Source: Neoconidiobolus thromboides FSU 785 (lineage: Eukaryota > Entomophthoromycota > Entomophthoromycetes > Entomophthorales > Neoconidiobolaceae). Taken from it: 64,000 nucleotides of DNA. Numbering within the stretch: the stretch's first letter is position 1; each line of letters begins with the position of its first letter. Positions 1-12,338 of this stretch are shown here, piece after piece. A program made the translations under genes and the position numbers. The notes beneath the pieces were generated by a model, which worked only from the letters and a program-made list of their open reading frames with translations, searched no databases and had not been told where the DNA came from. The stretch is taken from positions 186,001 through 250,000 of the forward strand of contig MU626260.1 of assembly GCA_025603075.1 (NCBI GenBank), in the 5' to 3' direction.

Positions 1-3000
1 AGTTGAACAAATTTACGTAAAGCATGAATGAGAGTAGTAGAAACCCAGATGATTGAATCTTCATGAGAAGCGAATTGTAATTTAGATTGTCTATTTGAAT
101 CACCCAAATTAGAAAAGATAGGAAATAACACTTCACTCAATAAATAATGCCAGAAGCTATCTGGGAATTCTTTTCCGCTTTGATTAAGATAGCCAAATAA
201 TTGATCGATGGCTCTGGTTCTTGCCTCAAGGTCAAGGACTTCCGACACCATTTCTAGGAGTCCATGGAAAATTGGGATCCAGAAGTTTAATTCAGGGAAA
301 CTTTCATGACTTTTAGCGTAAACACCCTCCTTAGCGAATCCCTTTGATGAAACAAGCTCTGGATGGAGTTTTGAAAACTCAATCATGCTATCAGAAGCTT
401 GACGATATACTTCAAACGCCTGTAATCCAACCTTATTATACCTATCATTTTTTGTGAATTGAGCCACGCAAATCAAAAAGCTTCCAAAGTTTTCTGGCTT
501 GGTTATTACATCGTTAAAATGGTCTTGATAAATCTTTTTAACTAAATCAAAAGATAAGGCAACAATTGCTTCATTATCATCTTGTGCTGCTTCTCCCAAA
601 ACAGCAAACATTGTTTTCCAACCAGATACAATATGACGCGAGCTTGATTTAATCATCTGTTTAAGACATTGTAGCACCATATCCTTAATAGTGAGAAGTT
701 TGGTATTTGAAATAATGTAGACAAAAGGAGAAAGGAATTCCTTTTGGAACTTGAAGTTAGATAATTCTTCCTTGTCCAAAAACTTGGAAGCCAATTGGCG
801 CAAAGAATCGATCACATATGAAGCAACTGCTTCATTACTATGACAACCTATCTTTTGGAACAAAGGCGAAATTATTCCCCATATCTCTTTCCACTCTAAA
901 CGAATACGGTTCATATTATAGTAAGCTACCTCCACTAATTTTTGTATAGCAAACATACGGGGCGAGGTTTGTGCTTTGCTCTTATCAAATGTAGTAGGTA
1001 TATCTTCCAATTCGTCCCAAGCAATTTGGGATAACGCTTTAATAAAATCTACAATACCACTTCCATTCAAATGAACAGAATAGGCAAATACTTTATCGAC
1101 GGAAATCAACATAGATTGGGAGTTACTCTCAACTAGTGCAATTTTAGTGAACCTTTTCGCTTGAGGATCTCTATGAGCCACTAATGAACGATCTCTGCCA
1201 TTGCTAGTAGCAGAAAAGTTAGGGATAAGCTGTAATCTAACCAAATGATTGACAATCTGCAATATATCCGTCCAACAATTTTTAAGATTGTTACCTTCTT
1301 CTACAGAGATATCTAAAATGGTACGTATGGCTTCCAAGTTTTTTGCTTTCATTTCCATGATATTGGCTAAAAAGCAGAAGTTGCTTAAAGCATTAATTAA
1401 GGCATTTCTAGCTAAGTCCAAATCAAAGAAACTAGCGATATGAATTGCATGTCGGAATCCATCCAAACAATAAGCAATAATCTTTGGATTGTCATTTGAT
1501 TTAAGTAAAGCTGAAAAAGTAGCTAAGCAAGCCATCCAGCATACTTCAAACATGGGGCGAACATGTTCATAATGAGAAGCACTATAAAATACTGAGGTGA
1601 TACCAGCACCGTTTCTATTGGCTTTACGGCTGATCATCTTTTTCAAAATTTTTTCAGCGTTGTTTTGTAATTGTAAGGAGCTGGCTTGGGCATCTTGGTT
1701 CTTCTTGTTACGTGTGCCTAAGATGTCGAATTGAGCAGCTAAGGTAGCTGGGGTATTAGAACGGCTAGCTGCACTAGAAGTTTCATAAGGATCATCTTTA
1801 AGTTTAATTTCTTTTGCAGAAATCTGATGATAAATTTCATTTAAAAATTCTTCGGGGATATCTGCCCCATCGTCAATTCCACGATTGTTTTTTATAAAGT
1901 CTTCTTGAGTCATTCTCTTTTTAACTTGAGGGTTATATAAATCAGTATTTAACATAATAACTGAGTAACCTAAAACGTAGGCGGTATCTGCGTTTACAAA
2001 GACATCAGGGTTTTGTCCTACATAACGTTCAGCGAACTTTAGCATAAATCGATCGATCTTTTGAGCTTCCCCAGGTAAGCGGAATGTTTGCAAAAACTTT
2101 CTTAATGCTGGTACAAACTCTAACCCTGTAAAGTCTAATTGATCAACAAAGGCATGCATAATGTCAATGTTTACTACATCCCCTTCACCAAGATATTCTC
2201 CTAAAACATTTTTATTGAGGTCAGGTGATTCCAACAAGAACTTGGCAATGTCTTGTGGATCAGAACTGGGTATGATCCCACTCTTTAATAAGCTTTCAAT
2301 ACCTCTTTTTGGTTTACGGTTGAAGATATCAATCGCTACTTGGAGAGCCTGCTTCTGAATCTTATTTTGTTCAAAGTGATTGGGATCGTCATACACTGGT
2401 GATAAGGTTCTAAAGTCGCTGTCAGATACTTCTGATGGGTAAATAGTGCCAGTTTCAGTGGCAGCGTCATCCAAAGCTTCTTCAGTTAGGTTCACACTAT
2501 CAGATCTCTGATCTGAGTTTGCTTTGCCTTTATTACTCCAGCGAACTAATGAACTTAAGATACTCACAAGTGTATCAAGAGCACGAATCTGAAGGTTAGC
2601 TGGATTAAACGAAGCACGTGAGAAAAAAGAGTTAGATAAATAAGTGTGAGTAAATTTATCGGAAGTAAGAGAAGGCAAATTCAATAAATCAGCTCTATTA
2701 AGGCCTTTAGCAGTAGCCTGGAAAGAATCTTGTTCTTCCCAAATTAAAGCAGGTGTATCTTCTATATCTTGTTCGCTTACACTGGAAACCAATTTAGAAA
2801 CTGAGCTTGTTAAATGTTCAAAGATATTATTATTTAAGGAACCTCGATCACAATCATAATTTAAATAGATTTCAACTAGCATTTGAGGGTCATGACTCAA
2901 TTTTGAAAGAAACATAGTAAACAAAATATGCTTTTGATGTTGGATGCCAGATGGCTTCATTTCCAAGACTGGGATGATAATTTCCTTAAGGTAAACCTCA

Positions 3001-4586
3001 ATTTCACCCTTTAAGTGAGAACGAAGGTTACACATCACGGACTCAAAGACGGCTAAAGCCAATTCAAAGATTTTTGGAGTTGTAGAAACTAAATTCCTTG
3101 AAAGACATAATCCAAAGTAAGGTTTCACAGCAACCAAAAAAGTTTCTTCTCTCACTGTGCGATTCAAGTCATTATCACCAGGAGTTAAAAAGAATACCTT
3201 TGAGTTTATAAAAACATCAGAAAATTCAGTAACGATGATAAGAATGAGATATAAAGATAATAATTTAGATCTCAATGACATGGAACGTGATTCAAGGGTA
3301 GCATCGGTTCTAAAAGGCTTAATAGAAAGCTTACAGAGTGCTCTGAATAATAAAAAGCCATCAAGAACATTGAGGTCACTTGTATTGTCACATATATTTC
3401 CTTGAACTTGAGCATTGGCTGCTGCTTCTGCTGCTTTGCCACCAATCGCCTCTAGCGTTAATTTATTATCTTCTAAATTATCTGAGATATTTATTAATTT
3501 ATTACTATCTATTAAATTAGAAATACTGACCTTTTTTTGGTTCATCTGCTTCATCATCGCTATCACTAGCATAGTTGACTATCGATCCACTATTATTTGA
3601 TTTATAGCTTGCTATAGATGGTGCCCTTTGAGGCTTTGGTCTTGAAACTGGCTTAATACGACCAAAAACAGAACGAGACATTTGAATCAAAGTTCCTTGA
3701 GCAACGATCTGATTACTGATATCGCGTGATAACAAAAAAATATTATATAAAGTTCTAATCGCATTTAAAAGGGCTTCTTGATGAATAATGGTTGTGTTCG
3801 AAGAAACAGCAGCAACTAAGCCCTATAAAGATGGCCTTAAATTTTGCTCAAAAAATAAATGGGTATTTTACCTTCATAATTTGAGTTTGTAATCTTTCGT
3901 CAGTGTTCTCACCTTTAAAACAATCACAAATGGCCATCACTGCCTTATCAATAGGGCTTCGTTCTTTCTTTTCACCTTTAGTTTCGATTTTTAAACCAGA
4001 AGAAAGTAGGACCTCACTTGGTAGATAATCGTAAGTGATTAATTTACTCAAACCGTCCAAAGCCAATAAAGTTAAGGTTTGTGATCCCGATTTGCAACAT
4101 GCAATTAAAGGATCGAGGATAACGTCAGTATTGTGAGAGAGTTGACTAGGAAATAAAATAAGCTAAGTAAATTTTAAAAAAATATCTCTTACGCTCTTTC
4201 TCGACAAAATCCTTCTGTTTTTGACAAATCTAATAAATATTAAAATTGAATTTTGTTTTATAGTATTGATTAATTCAATTACCTAAAGCACGCTGAGTAG
4301 ACTCTTTAATAGTAGGGTAACGACTGATAGATTTTGATTTTAAAATTTCGTCAAAAAAGCTCAATAAAAACACATGTGAAGAAACAGGTGAAGCGATATT
4401 AAACTGAGGGGGCTGTTGTTGTTGTGGGGTAGCTGGGGCTGTTCCAGATTCCACTGTTTTAAATGAATTAGGGGTACCAGAGCGAGGGGGTAATTCCTCG
4501 TTCAAAGTTTCATCAGCAATAGTTATAACTTCCTCACTAAAAAGACTTAGGTTAGTGGATTTTGGAATGGTGGTGGCCATGGACAT
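1..4586 (-). CDS. SEC7: Sec7-family ARF guanine nucleotide exchange factor (BIG/Sec7), C-terminus off the left edge
   Basis: Large guanine nucleotide exchange factor that activates ARF GTPases on trans-Golgi membranes. Predicted exons (minus): 4586-4283, 4229-4193 (37 nt), 4145-3872, 3822-3531, 3481-1; reading phase is consistent throughout and gives about 1462 residues before the window ends. Seen in the translation: an N-terminal DCB-like helical part, the HUS box with NYDCDRGS near 2845-2875, and a Sec7 domain at about 1850-2320 starting NRKPKRG. That domain contains the catalytic glutamate finger in FRLPGE (about 2065-2085) and the NADTAYVLGYSVIMLNTDLY stretch typical of the family. Sec7/BIG proteins are usually 1800-2000 residues, so the HDS C-terminal region lies outside. 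The intron near 3482-3530 has two possible acceptors 9 nt apart, both in frame. The start at 4586 is MSMATT; a second Met follows two codons later. Confidence 0.95.
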
Positions 4587-5732
4587 AATATAGTTTAAGT
4601 TTTAACAACTTTTCAAAAAAAAAAGAAATTATGGTTGTTAATTTAATTGTCTATTTTTTATTAAATTTACTTTTGAGTAGCCATTGAATTCTTAATCTAT
4701 CAAGAACCTTTTTTTAGAAATGCCTATTCCTTGAGGTTGGATTGGCTTTTATAGACCAAATCAAGCGTACACGCAATTTTATTTGTTCTGAAATTATTTG
4801 CCAAATTAACTTGAAGCTGGTTTTGTAATTTCCTGTTCTTAATATTACTTTTGCTAATGTGACCTTGAAACTGTTTATTAAGAATCTCAGAATAAAAAGA
4901 TATATGGTGAAATCAGTATTGAAGTGATATAGTTTATATTTGTAATTTGTGTATTGTTATAACCTTACTTATTTAAAGGCAATACATGAAAGAAAAAATC
5001 TTTCATATAATAAATAATACTACACGAGTAAACTCAAAAAATCATAAAAAACATCCCACAAAAAATAGTATTATAAAAATTAGTCTAATAAAACGATTTT
5101 AATATTAAATATCAATACATTTTCACTTAATTGAATAACGTTTTAATGGGTATAAGTACTATTGTATAAGATAAAGCTTTTAATATATTGACTATATTCA
5201 GCCAATTGTTTAATTGATTAAAAGCCACAATATTTGTTCCAGAAATAAACTCGTGATTTAAATAAACCTTTTAAGGTAAGAAAGACAAATGCCTGTTTAT
5301 TTGTGGCCTGTAATGGCTCTAGTTGTAATAATTTTTAAAATCTTTAAACATCTCAATAAAGTGGAGAAATTGGCTTTGAGCGATGTTAATTATTATTGTT
5401 AATAAATTATTAGCCCTTCATACCCTAGGGATATTTTCATTTTAAAAATCTTCACAGTTAGCTCTCTTTTAAAGTTATAAAATATACCACTTGGCTTTCT
5501 TGCTTCAAAGTTCAATAAATAAAATAATATATTTAGCTAATTAGACAATTTATGGTTAGTTTAACATATAAAAAAATTCGGAAATTAAGTAATCTAATTT
5601 ATACCTATTTTTCATATAAAACAAAAATGATTATTACACTATTATACTATCATATTATACAAATAATCTTATTAGTAACGCAAAATAAATAAAAAATAAG
5701 ACTAAATAGTTGTGGATTTTTTTACTAAATAT

Positions 5733-5830
5733 GGGGGGTGTTTTTTAGCTTCATTACTTTTTCCATCTTTTAGCACTATTTGAGCAGAAAAATTATTAGT
5801 AAAATTCTTAAATATAAGTATACATCTCCA
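5733..5830 (+). mobile_element. Foldback MITE, copy A
   Basis: About 98 bp. It starts GGGGGGTG and ends CATCTCC, imperfect forms of the family termini GGGGATGT/ACATCCCC. The body has the family core TTACTTTTTCCA and the partner AGTAAAATTCTTAAA. I call this orientation forward. It carries no coding capacity. Confidence 0.75.
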
Positions 5831-6879
5831 ATATTTAGAATACCACGAAAAATTATAAAATTTACAAATATCAATCATTTGTCAAATAAAAATAAGAAAT
5901 TTAATACAACCAAATGTTATTCATCAATTTAAATAAATAAACAAATGAATTTGGTAATTTTTTAAAATCAAAGGTTCTAAGAACTTGTATTTTCTATTTT
6001 GTCAAAAGAAGAGAATCTTCCACGAAGGAGCGGTTTAAGTCACCATAATAACTTGAGTTTTAAATAACTAGGTTTTTTGATTTTAAAGTTTAAAGGCTTC
6101 GCATTTATTTACTTAAAGTGACCAAGGCTGTGTAAGATCAAAAAGTTCAAATATAGATAGTGTTTCCAAAAGAGCAGAAAATGACTGAAAAATTGGATGA
6201 CTAAAGTTATTGAAAAATGGTTTAAGAGAGTGTAGTCAGGGTATTATTGTGGAAAGCGTTTCTAAGAATCCCAAATTTTAGTTTGATAGAACATATTTTA
6301 AACACTAGTATACGAAGTCTAAAGGAAAAAGTCTTATGGTTTATAAGCCAAGTTATAGTTTCTTCTGAATTTTATTATAGATATTTAATAAAGATCTCAA
6401 ATATTTTACACTATTGATAAAATAGTTTAAAATAAATAAGGAATCCTTTATAGCTTAAAGTTCTAATCAGTCTTTTTTTCAAAATTTAAGCTTAAAAAAT
6501 GAGTAAATAAACAGTATTTTGAGCGTATATTTTTAAATAAAAAGAGTGAGTAGCTAAAATAAAATAGCATCCCCACATATCGTACTAATTGAACATATCA
6601 AATTATAAGATAATTACGATATCTGTTCCAAACTGTATATCAAGGATGCTTTATTGAAACAGTTTCTTTAGTAAATTCAAAATTTGTTAAAGGATTCTTT
6701 TAAAAATACATATTGAATCGAAAGCCAGTCTAAATCCTTTTACTATAAGATAAAAAATAAAAAATAAGAAATGATAAATAAATAAATATTACATGAACGT
6801 CATAAATTTTAAAAGGTTATATATTGTAATAACAGTATTTAATAAAAATAACAAAGCTAAAATTAGATTTTCTATATAT

Positions 6880-6978
6880 GGGGATGTATTTTTGTGTTTA
6901 AGAATTTTACTAATAATTTTTCTGCTCAAATGGCGCTTAAAAGGTGGAAAAAGTAATGAAACCAAAAAAAACATCCCC
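6880..6978 (-). mobile_element. Foldback MITE, copy B, near-perfect ends
   Basis: A 99-bp element with perfect 8-bp terminal inverted repeats GGGGATGT and ACATCCCC, flanked on both sides by ATAT. Internal inverted pieces TTTTTCCA/TGGAAAAA-like and TTACT/AGTAA make the whole element an imperfect hairpin. It is reverse relative to copy A, about 1 kb away. It is one of the best copies for defining the family. Confidence 0.85.
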
Positions 6979-8242
6979 ATATATTCAAATTTAAATACAC
7001 TAAAGTTTATGGTTAATATTTAAAAAACTGAGGGTCATTTTTAAACTTAGATGTAAATCTAATTTTTATTTTAGTGTCTGTTTATTTTATAAGATTTCTA
7101 AAAACTAAACTATTTTTAAACATAAAATACACTAAAGAGTTTAAAAGAAAATTAGACCATGAACAATAATAATTTTTTTAAGCGCTATTCTAAAAAATAT
7201 ATACAAAATAGAAACAATACGATTACATCTTTTTAATTTCAAAGCTTATGATATTTTTTTTAGTTAAGGACCTTTCTACCTTAAACTAACTATTTTTTTG
7301 GTAATTAATAATACTATGTAATGTCTTTAAAAAAACAGTAAATCTACATATATTTCCTGAAAATCAGACAGTTCATATTATATTTATAAAATACAATAGT
7401 ATAAACTCATATCTTTCACTTTGACTTTTACAAAGATCAAGGGGTTAATGAAAAAATCAAAGTGTATGTGGCATAATAACTTTAGAATTGTTAAAATAAT
7501 CGCTTAAAATGACAATAACTCAATTGATGTTTATAACTATTTAAAGGCAAAAAAGTAATTTATTAATTTAAGCCCTAATTACAGAATCGGATGATGGAGA
7601 TGAACATGGTTAACTTCAATTGCCCTTTAATCAAAGGCAAATTGGGTAGTTTGTGGACTCAATTTAATCACAGGGTAAAAATGGAGTATTGTTCTAAATA
7701 AGTAAAACTAGTAACATTGCTGGTGTTAAATTTAATTTAGAATGAGTATTTGAGTTGGTTTGATAGCAAAGGGGGTCTAATTGAATCTAGATCTTTAATT
7801 CAAAATGAATTAGACAGCTTTTTATCCCATCTTTGTTTGGTGAATTTATGCTATTTATAATGTATTTTGTTTAAATATTAAATCATCTATATATTATTTA
7901 ATAGTTTATGTTTTTCGAAACTATAGCCTACATTAGATATAGTAGTTATAATTAAATAGGTTAATGACTATTGAATAGTTATAAAGTACAAGCTAAAAAT
8001 AGCAAAAGTGAAATCCAGATTAGAGATCTACAAAAAAAGTTTGTATTTGATAAGCATGGCTGAAGCATAATATTCCTTAACTTTATTTACTTCTTTGATT
8101 AAACTTTAATAACGTTAAAGAAAATATCCCCAACTTTCTTATGATAAAAAATAAAAATAAGATATTAGAAATATAAACTTGTATTAATTAAACTTGACAA
8201 AAGTTGATTAATTTTTATTCATTAACTATATAATGATATAAA

Positions 8243-8270
8243 TAATAATTATAATTATAATTATAATTAT
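8243..8270. repeat. ATAATT microsatellite
   Basis: A short run of TAATTA/ATAATT units in the spacer upstream of the zinc-finger gene. Simple sequence, no further content seen. Confidence 0.8.
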
Positions 8271-8637
8271 TTTTACATTTGATATTACAGTCTAAAATTT
8301 TATTATAAAATAATAGAAAGATAAATAACAAATACTTAACCATTCTTAGATAAAAAATTGACTAAAATTAAGAATAAATGGGAATGTAGCAGGAGGGTGG
8401 AAGGTAAATAATGTTAACTAAAAAAGTAAAGAAGTAAGACGTTAGAATTATCGATAATATGAGTAATGAAAGGGGGGTTAAAAAAGAAAATTTAAAGTAT
8501 AAATAGTAGTGGAAATAAAGATTTTTCAGTGTTGATAGAGTTTTGTTTTGATTATTACCCAAGCTTATTTTATTTTTATTTTACCTTTATATTCATATAC
8601 AAAAGTTTTATAATATTGATAGATCTTCCTTTTTACT

Positions 8638-9366
8638 ATGAATCCTTGTGAACCTTTTTTTGATCCTTTTTACTTTAATAACAATGCAAACAAATACTAT
8701 AGCGCAGGTCATAGTCCAGTTGAGCTAAACTCCAAGTCTTCTATAAATTTTAATAATAACAAAAGTTGGCCAAACCCTAGACTTGATATTGAAATAAATT
8801 CGTTACCACCAATAAGGGATTACAATAAAGTTAATAAAATATTAGATGGTAGCAAACCGTTAACATTGGAGCCTGCTGCTTACGACGCTAAAGGAAAAAA
8901 TGAACTTAACCACATTTTAAATCATAACAATGAAGCTAACTATATGGCAGATGAAAGTAATTTGAATCACATTAACAATAATAACAACAACTATATAAAT
9001 CATTATCCTCCTTATTACATGAATAGCCATAATCCTAACAATGAATTGAATAATAGTTCTATGACTAATAACTTGAACCCCGTTCAGTCATTACCTATTC
9101 TTTATAATACATTAAGACCAGCTACATTAGTTCGCTATCACTCACAAAATAATAATCTTAATTTATGGAAACCATTCCGATGTGAAATGTGCTTTCAGAG
9201 ATTTGGAAGAGCACACGATTTGAAAAGACACCATAACATTCATTTGAACTTTAAACCATATCACTGTAATCAATGCGATAAACAATTTTCACGATTAGAT
9301 GCATTAAAGAGGCACCAAAATACCAAAAAATGTAAATTGAATTCGGCACTTAAGAAATTGTCATAG
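8638..9366 (+). CDS. Two-finger C2H2/C2HC zinc-finger protein, probable transcription factor
   Basis: Single exon, 242 residues. The C-terminal 60 residues carry two tandem zinc fingers. Finger 1 begins at about residue 182 with CEMC and ends in a normal H-x3-H pair (HHNIH). Finger 2 begins at about residue 210 with CNQC, has the helix FSRLDALKRH, and ends in a cysteine (NTKKC), making it C2HC. The linker between them is LNFKPYH instead of the classical TGEKPF. The N-terminal 180 residues are low-complexity, rich in Asn, Pro and Tyr, as in many fungal regulators. DNA binding in the nucleus is expected from the family; the target genes cannot be read from the sequence. I could not place it in a named family such as Crz1 or Msn2. 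It stands alone between two gene-poor spacers. The start is the first Met in frame and follows a pyrimidine-rich leader. Confidence 0.85.
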   Translation: MNPCEPFFDPFYFNNNANKYYSAGHSPVELNSKSSINFNNNKSWPNPRLDIEINSLPPIRDYNKVNKILDGSKPLTLEPAAYDAKGKNELNHILNHNNEANYMADESNLNHINNNNNNYINHYPPYYMNSHNPNNELNNSSMTNNLNPVQSLPILYNTLRPATLVRYHSQNNNLNLWKPFRCEMCFQRFGRAHDLKRHHNIHLNFKPYHCNQCDKQFSRLDALKRHQNTKKCKLNSALKKLS

Positions 9367-10182
9367 TTCGATTTGAACAGAATTTGATAGCTAAATTATT
9401 TTATTTTATTTTATTCCTTATCCCTCGTGTTTTTTAATTAACTAGCTTTGGTCTTGTTTCTCCCCCTCTAATCAATTTTAATTGTTTTATTTAATGTTGC
9501 CTGGAGTAACTTTGGATTATCCTTTCTTTGTTTCCTTATAGAATAAATTACAAGTATATTTTTAGCCATTTTTTATTGTATTATCTCATTCATTCGGGGA
9601 ATTGGGGTTTCACTTAAGCTTAGATTTTAAACAGTCTTTTTTTAATTAACACTTTATTATATTCAACGGTTACGTTTAACATCATCTTTTATGATTAATT
9701 ATTTTCAGTTACTACAGATTCTAAAAGGAATAGAGTCATTTACAAACAAGTTTAATTAAAAAGCTTTTTAAGCTTAAAAACTCAAATAAAATTCCAGAAA
9801 TAACTTTTTATTATTTTTCAAAAAGGGATAGTTTTCTCAAAACTCGTTTGAATCACTAAAGTTTACTTGAGTTAATAAAGAAAATGATGTTTTAACTTAA
9901 TCTAGTTAATTTTTCAATAATTGTTGAAATAGTTTTTTCGTAATATTTAATATCAGTATAGCAACTTATTTAATTTTAGCCCAAGTATTAATAGTTTAAC
10001 AAAAAAATGTGGTTACTTTAAGTTAGAATCTGTAATAACACATGGAACTTACTTAAAATAAGTATATGAGGTGAACGACAATACCTTAATTAATCGGATA
10101 TCCTTTTATAATTATTGGCTTTCCATCAAGGACTTAATTTTATTTAAAAACCTTAATTATTCAAATAATATTCATAAACATA

Positions 10183-10280
10183 GGAGGATGTTTTTTTTGA
10201 TTTCATTACTTTCCATTTTTTGAGCACTATTTAAGTGGAAAATTTATTAGTAAAATTCTTAAATAAAGAAATACATCCTC
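10183..10280 (+). mobile_element. Foldback MITE, copy C
   Basis: About 98 bp, begins GGAGGATGT and ends ATACATCCTC, with the family core CATTACTTTCCA and AGTAAAATTCTTAAA. The arms differ at a few positions from the consensus. Confidence 0.8.
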
Positions 10281-10395
10281 ATGAACTTAAAAAATAATCT
10301 CATTTTTATTTGTAAATTGCAGTTGATATAATTAAGTATAAAGTTATCTGAAAAAAATTTCATGTCTGATTTTTTTTAAAACTATTTAAAAAAGA

Positions 10396-10488
10396 TAGGA
10401 ATGTTTTTTTGGTTTCATCACTTTCTCTATTTTATAGGCACTGAGTAGAAAAGTTGTAAAATTTCTTAAACAAAAGAGAAATCCTCAT
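10396..10488 (+). mobile_element. Foldback MITE, copy D, diverged
   Basis: About 93 bp, starts AGGAATGT and ends AATCCTC. It has lost several bases in the middle (GGCACTGAGTAGAAAAG) but keeps the core order. It lies 30 bp from copy E in opposite orientation. Confidence 0.7.
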
Positions 10489-10518
10489 AAAATTTTGAGT
10501 TCCAGCTAACAAATATTT

Positions 10519-10618
10519 GGGGATGTATTTTTGTATTTAAGAATTTTACTAATAATTTTTCCACTCAAATAGTGCTCAAAAGATAGAAAAAGTGATGAAG
10601 CCAAAAAAAACATCACCA
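10519..10618 (-). mobile_element. Foldback MITE, copy E, with candidate 4-bp target duplication
   Basis: 100 bp, GGGGATGT at the left end and ACATCACC at the right. The flanks end and begin with ATTT, a non-palindromic 4-bp direct repeat that looks like a target-site duplication. It forms an inverted pair with copy D. Confidence 0.82.
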
Positions 10619-12338
10619 TTTATTATTTTTGTATTTAAAAAGGAAAGGATAAAGAACGAAGTTATAAATTCATTCTTTAGACTATACAACTTCTATTTAG
10701 GTATTAGTGGTTTTTAAAGTAGAAAAGTTATTTTAGAATGAAGTCTTTTTATGAGTCAATCTAAATTATTCAATAAAAGCTATTCTGTTCAAAACAAAAA
10801 TCTCTCCTATTAAAATTTGTATTTCAACTTTCTCTATTCTTTTACAGAACAAGTGCATCTAACAAACAGGAATCTTATTTTAAAAAAGCAAGAAACTAAT
10901 AAAAGTCCAATTATTTTCAAAAGTCTCCTCCTTTTCTAACATCATCTATACTGTTATTTTCATGTTATCTTTGCTTGCATTGATAAATAAATATACAAGG
11001 CCCTATGCTCTTATAAGCTTCAAAAAAATTTACTAAAAGATCAACTTTAAAAATTTATAAAGTTCAACATCAATTACTATTAACCCCTTCCCTTTCATTA
11101 CAAATTAATCCTACACTTCACTTCATAAAGCTAACTGGTTATTTGATTGGTTTAATTCTTGTCTATTGGCTAAAATTTTCGCAACAGTATTGAGTTGTCT
11201 TTTTTAGATAGTTGTTAAATCTCTAGTTATGTAATGCTAAATTTTTTGGTTTAATTTTTAAAAATTGCTTAATTAAAATTAACAAATACTTTAACTAATG
11301 TTGGATGGTCTCTACCCGTCTAATACTTAAGTAGGCCTCAAGGTTTCAGATGGGCAGAAGCTGTCCAAATGAGTAAACAGATTAGCTTTATCTGAAGCTT
11401 ATAAGGTTTAATAGATCAACAACTTATTAAAAGAACATTCAAATGATTTTGTCAAAGTATAATAAACATCATAAGCAACAGCTAAAAAGTTTAATTGAAG
11501 ACGAGACATTTAGCATATAAATGAAAATTTATAATGATGTCAGTTATTCAATCACCTTATTAGGTTCAATTTCCAATATTGATGTCTTCTAGGAGAACTC
11601 CTTCTAAAAAACTCAATAGCTATTCTACCAATTATAGTTGATCATGGATAGTAGTAGTTTACCAAAAGAATTTGCATTAAGGTGATTTTTTAAATCTAAA
11701 CGATAAATCCTTTCAACTTTAGTCAAGAAAATCAATAACTTCCTTTATCCATCCAACGCCTGCCTTCAATATCAGTTAAACTCTTATATAAATAAATTAC
11801 TAGACCTTTTAAAACTTTCCTCCCTTTCCTCCAATCCTTGTAATTAAAACTTACCTTTAATTGATTCATTTTTGTATAAATTATCAGTTGATAATCCTCC
11901 CACATCTTCCCTATTCCATCCTTGGAAGTCTCTATATAAAAACAAACATTAAACAGTTGTCCTTAACCTTTTACACTTCAGAAAAGGGATCTTGACTTTT
12001 GAGTATCTATATTTGGTTTTACCTTACCTCCTTTATTTTTTCATTTTTATATTACTTTCGCCTAGTTCCATAAATAAAATACTCGAGGGTTCGTGTTTCT
12101 TCGAGGTTTAAAAGAAAAAACCTAAAACTGATCGAAAAAGTAATTGATATCTAAAATTGTCAAGTATTTAAAGCAATATAATACAAACCAATATACACTT
12201 TTTATATTTAACAACTTATTTATTAAAAAATATAATAAAAAGATTAAGGCTAATACATATAAAATTTATAAAAGAATACTATCTAGTTTAGCATATAAAC
12301 TATTTAAAAAAACAGGATAAAAAATAAGCAATACCCAA

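Larger units (their letters stand above)
4587..8637. other. Gene-poor AT-rich spacer with two MITE copies
   Basis: No convincing gene is visible. Reading frames are short and low-complexity, and I saw no tRNA or rRNA signature. It holds MITE copies at 5733-5830 and 6880-6978 in opposite orientation, and an ATAATT-type microsatellite at about 8243-8270. It separates the 5' end of SEC7 from the zinc-finger gene, so both promoters must lie within it. Confidence 0.6.
9367..12338. other. Convergent gene-poor spacer with three MITEs and a possible structured RNA
   Basis: Lies between the 3' ends of the zinc-finger gene and the desaturase gene, so no promoter is required for either. It holds MITE copies at 10183-10280, 10396-10488 and 10519-10618. 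At about 11290-11400 there is a locally less AT-rich stretch with hairpin potential. At 11700-12060, TATATAAA-like boxes followed by pyrimidine-rich tracts look promoter-like, but I found no open frame following them. Apart from these I see nothing. Confidence 0.5.

Noticed and set aside
4193-4229. Alternative in-phase reading ICQKQKDFVEKE of the 37-nt SEC7 exon
   Set aside because: It looks helical but neither flanking intron phase allows it; the chosen frame fits both splice sites.
6789-6980. Recurrent peptide-like reading frames over MITE copies (variants of SLLFPFFKRYLSRKIVSKILK)
   Set aside because: The frame repeats because the DNA repeats. The copies have indels that break it, there is no start context, and 99 bp cannot hold a domain. 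Treated as non-coding.
9367-12338. Promoter-like TATATAAA boxes and pyrimidine tracts at about 11790 and 11935
   Set aside because: No open frame or tRNA follows in either direction before the desaturase stop, so a gene cannot be supported. AT-rich DNA gives such boxes often.
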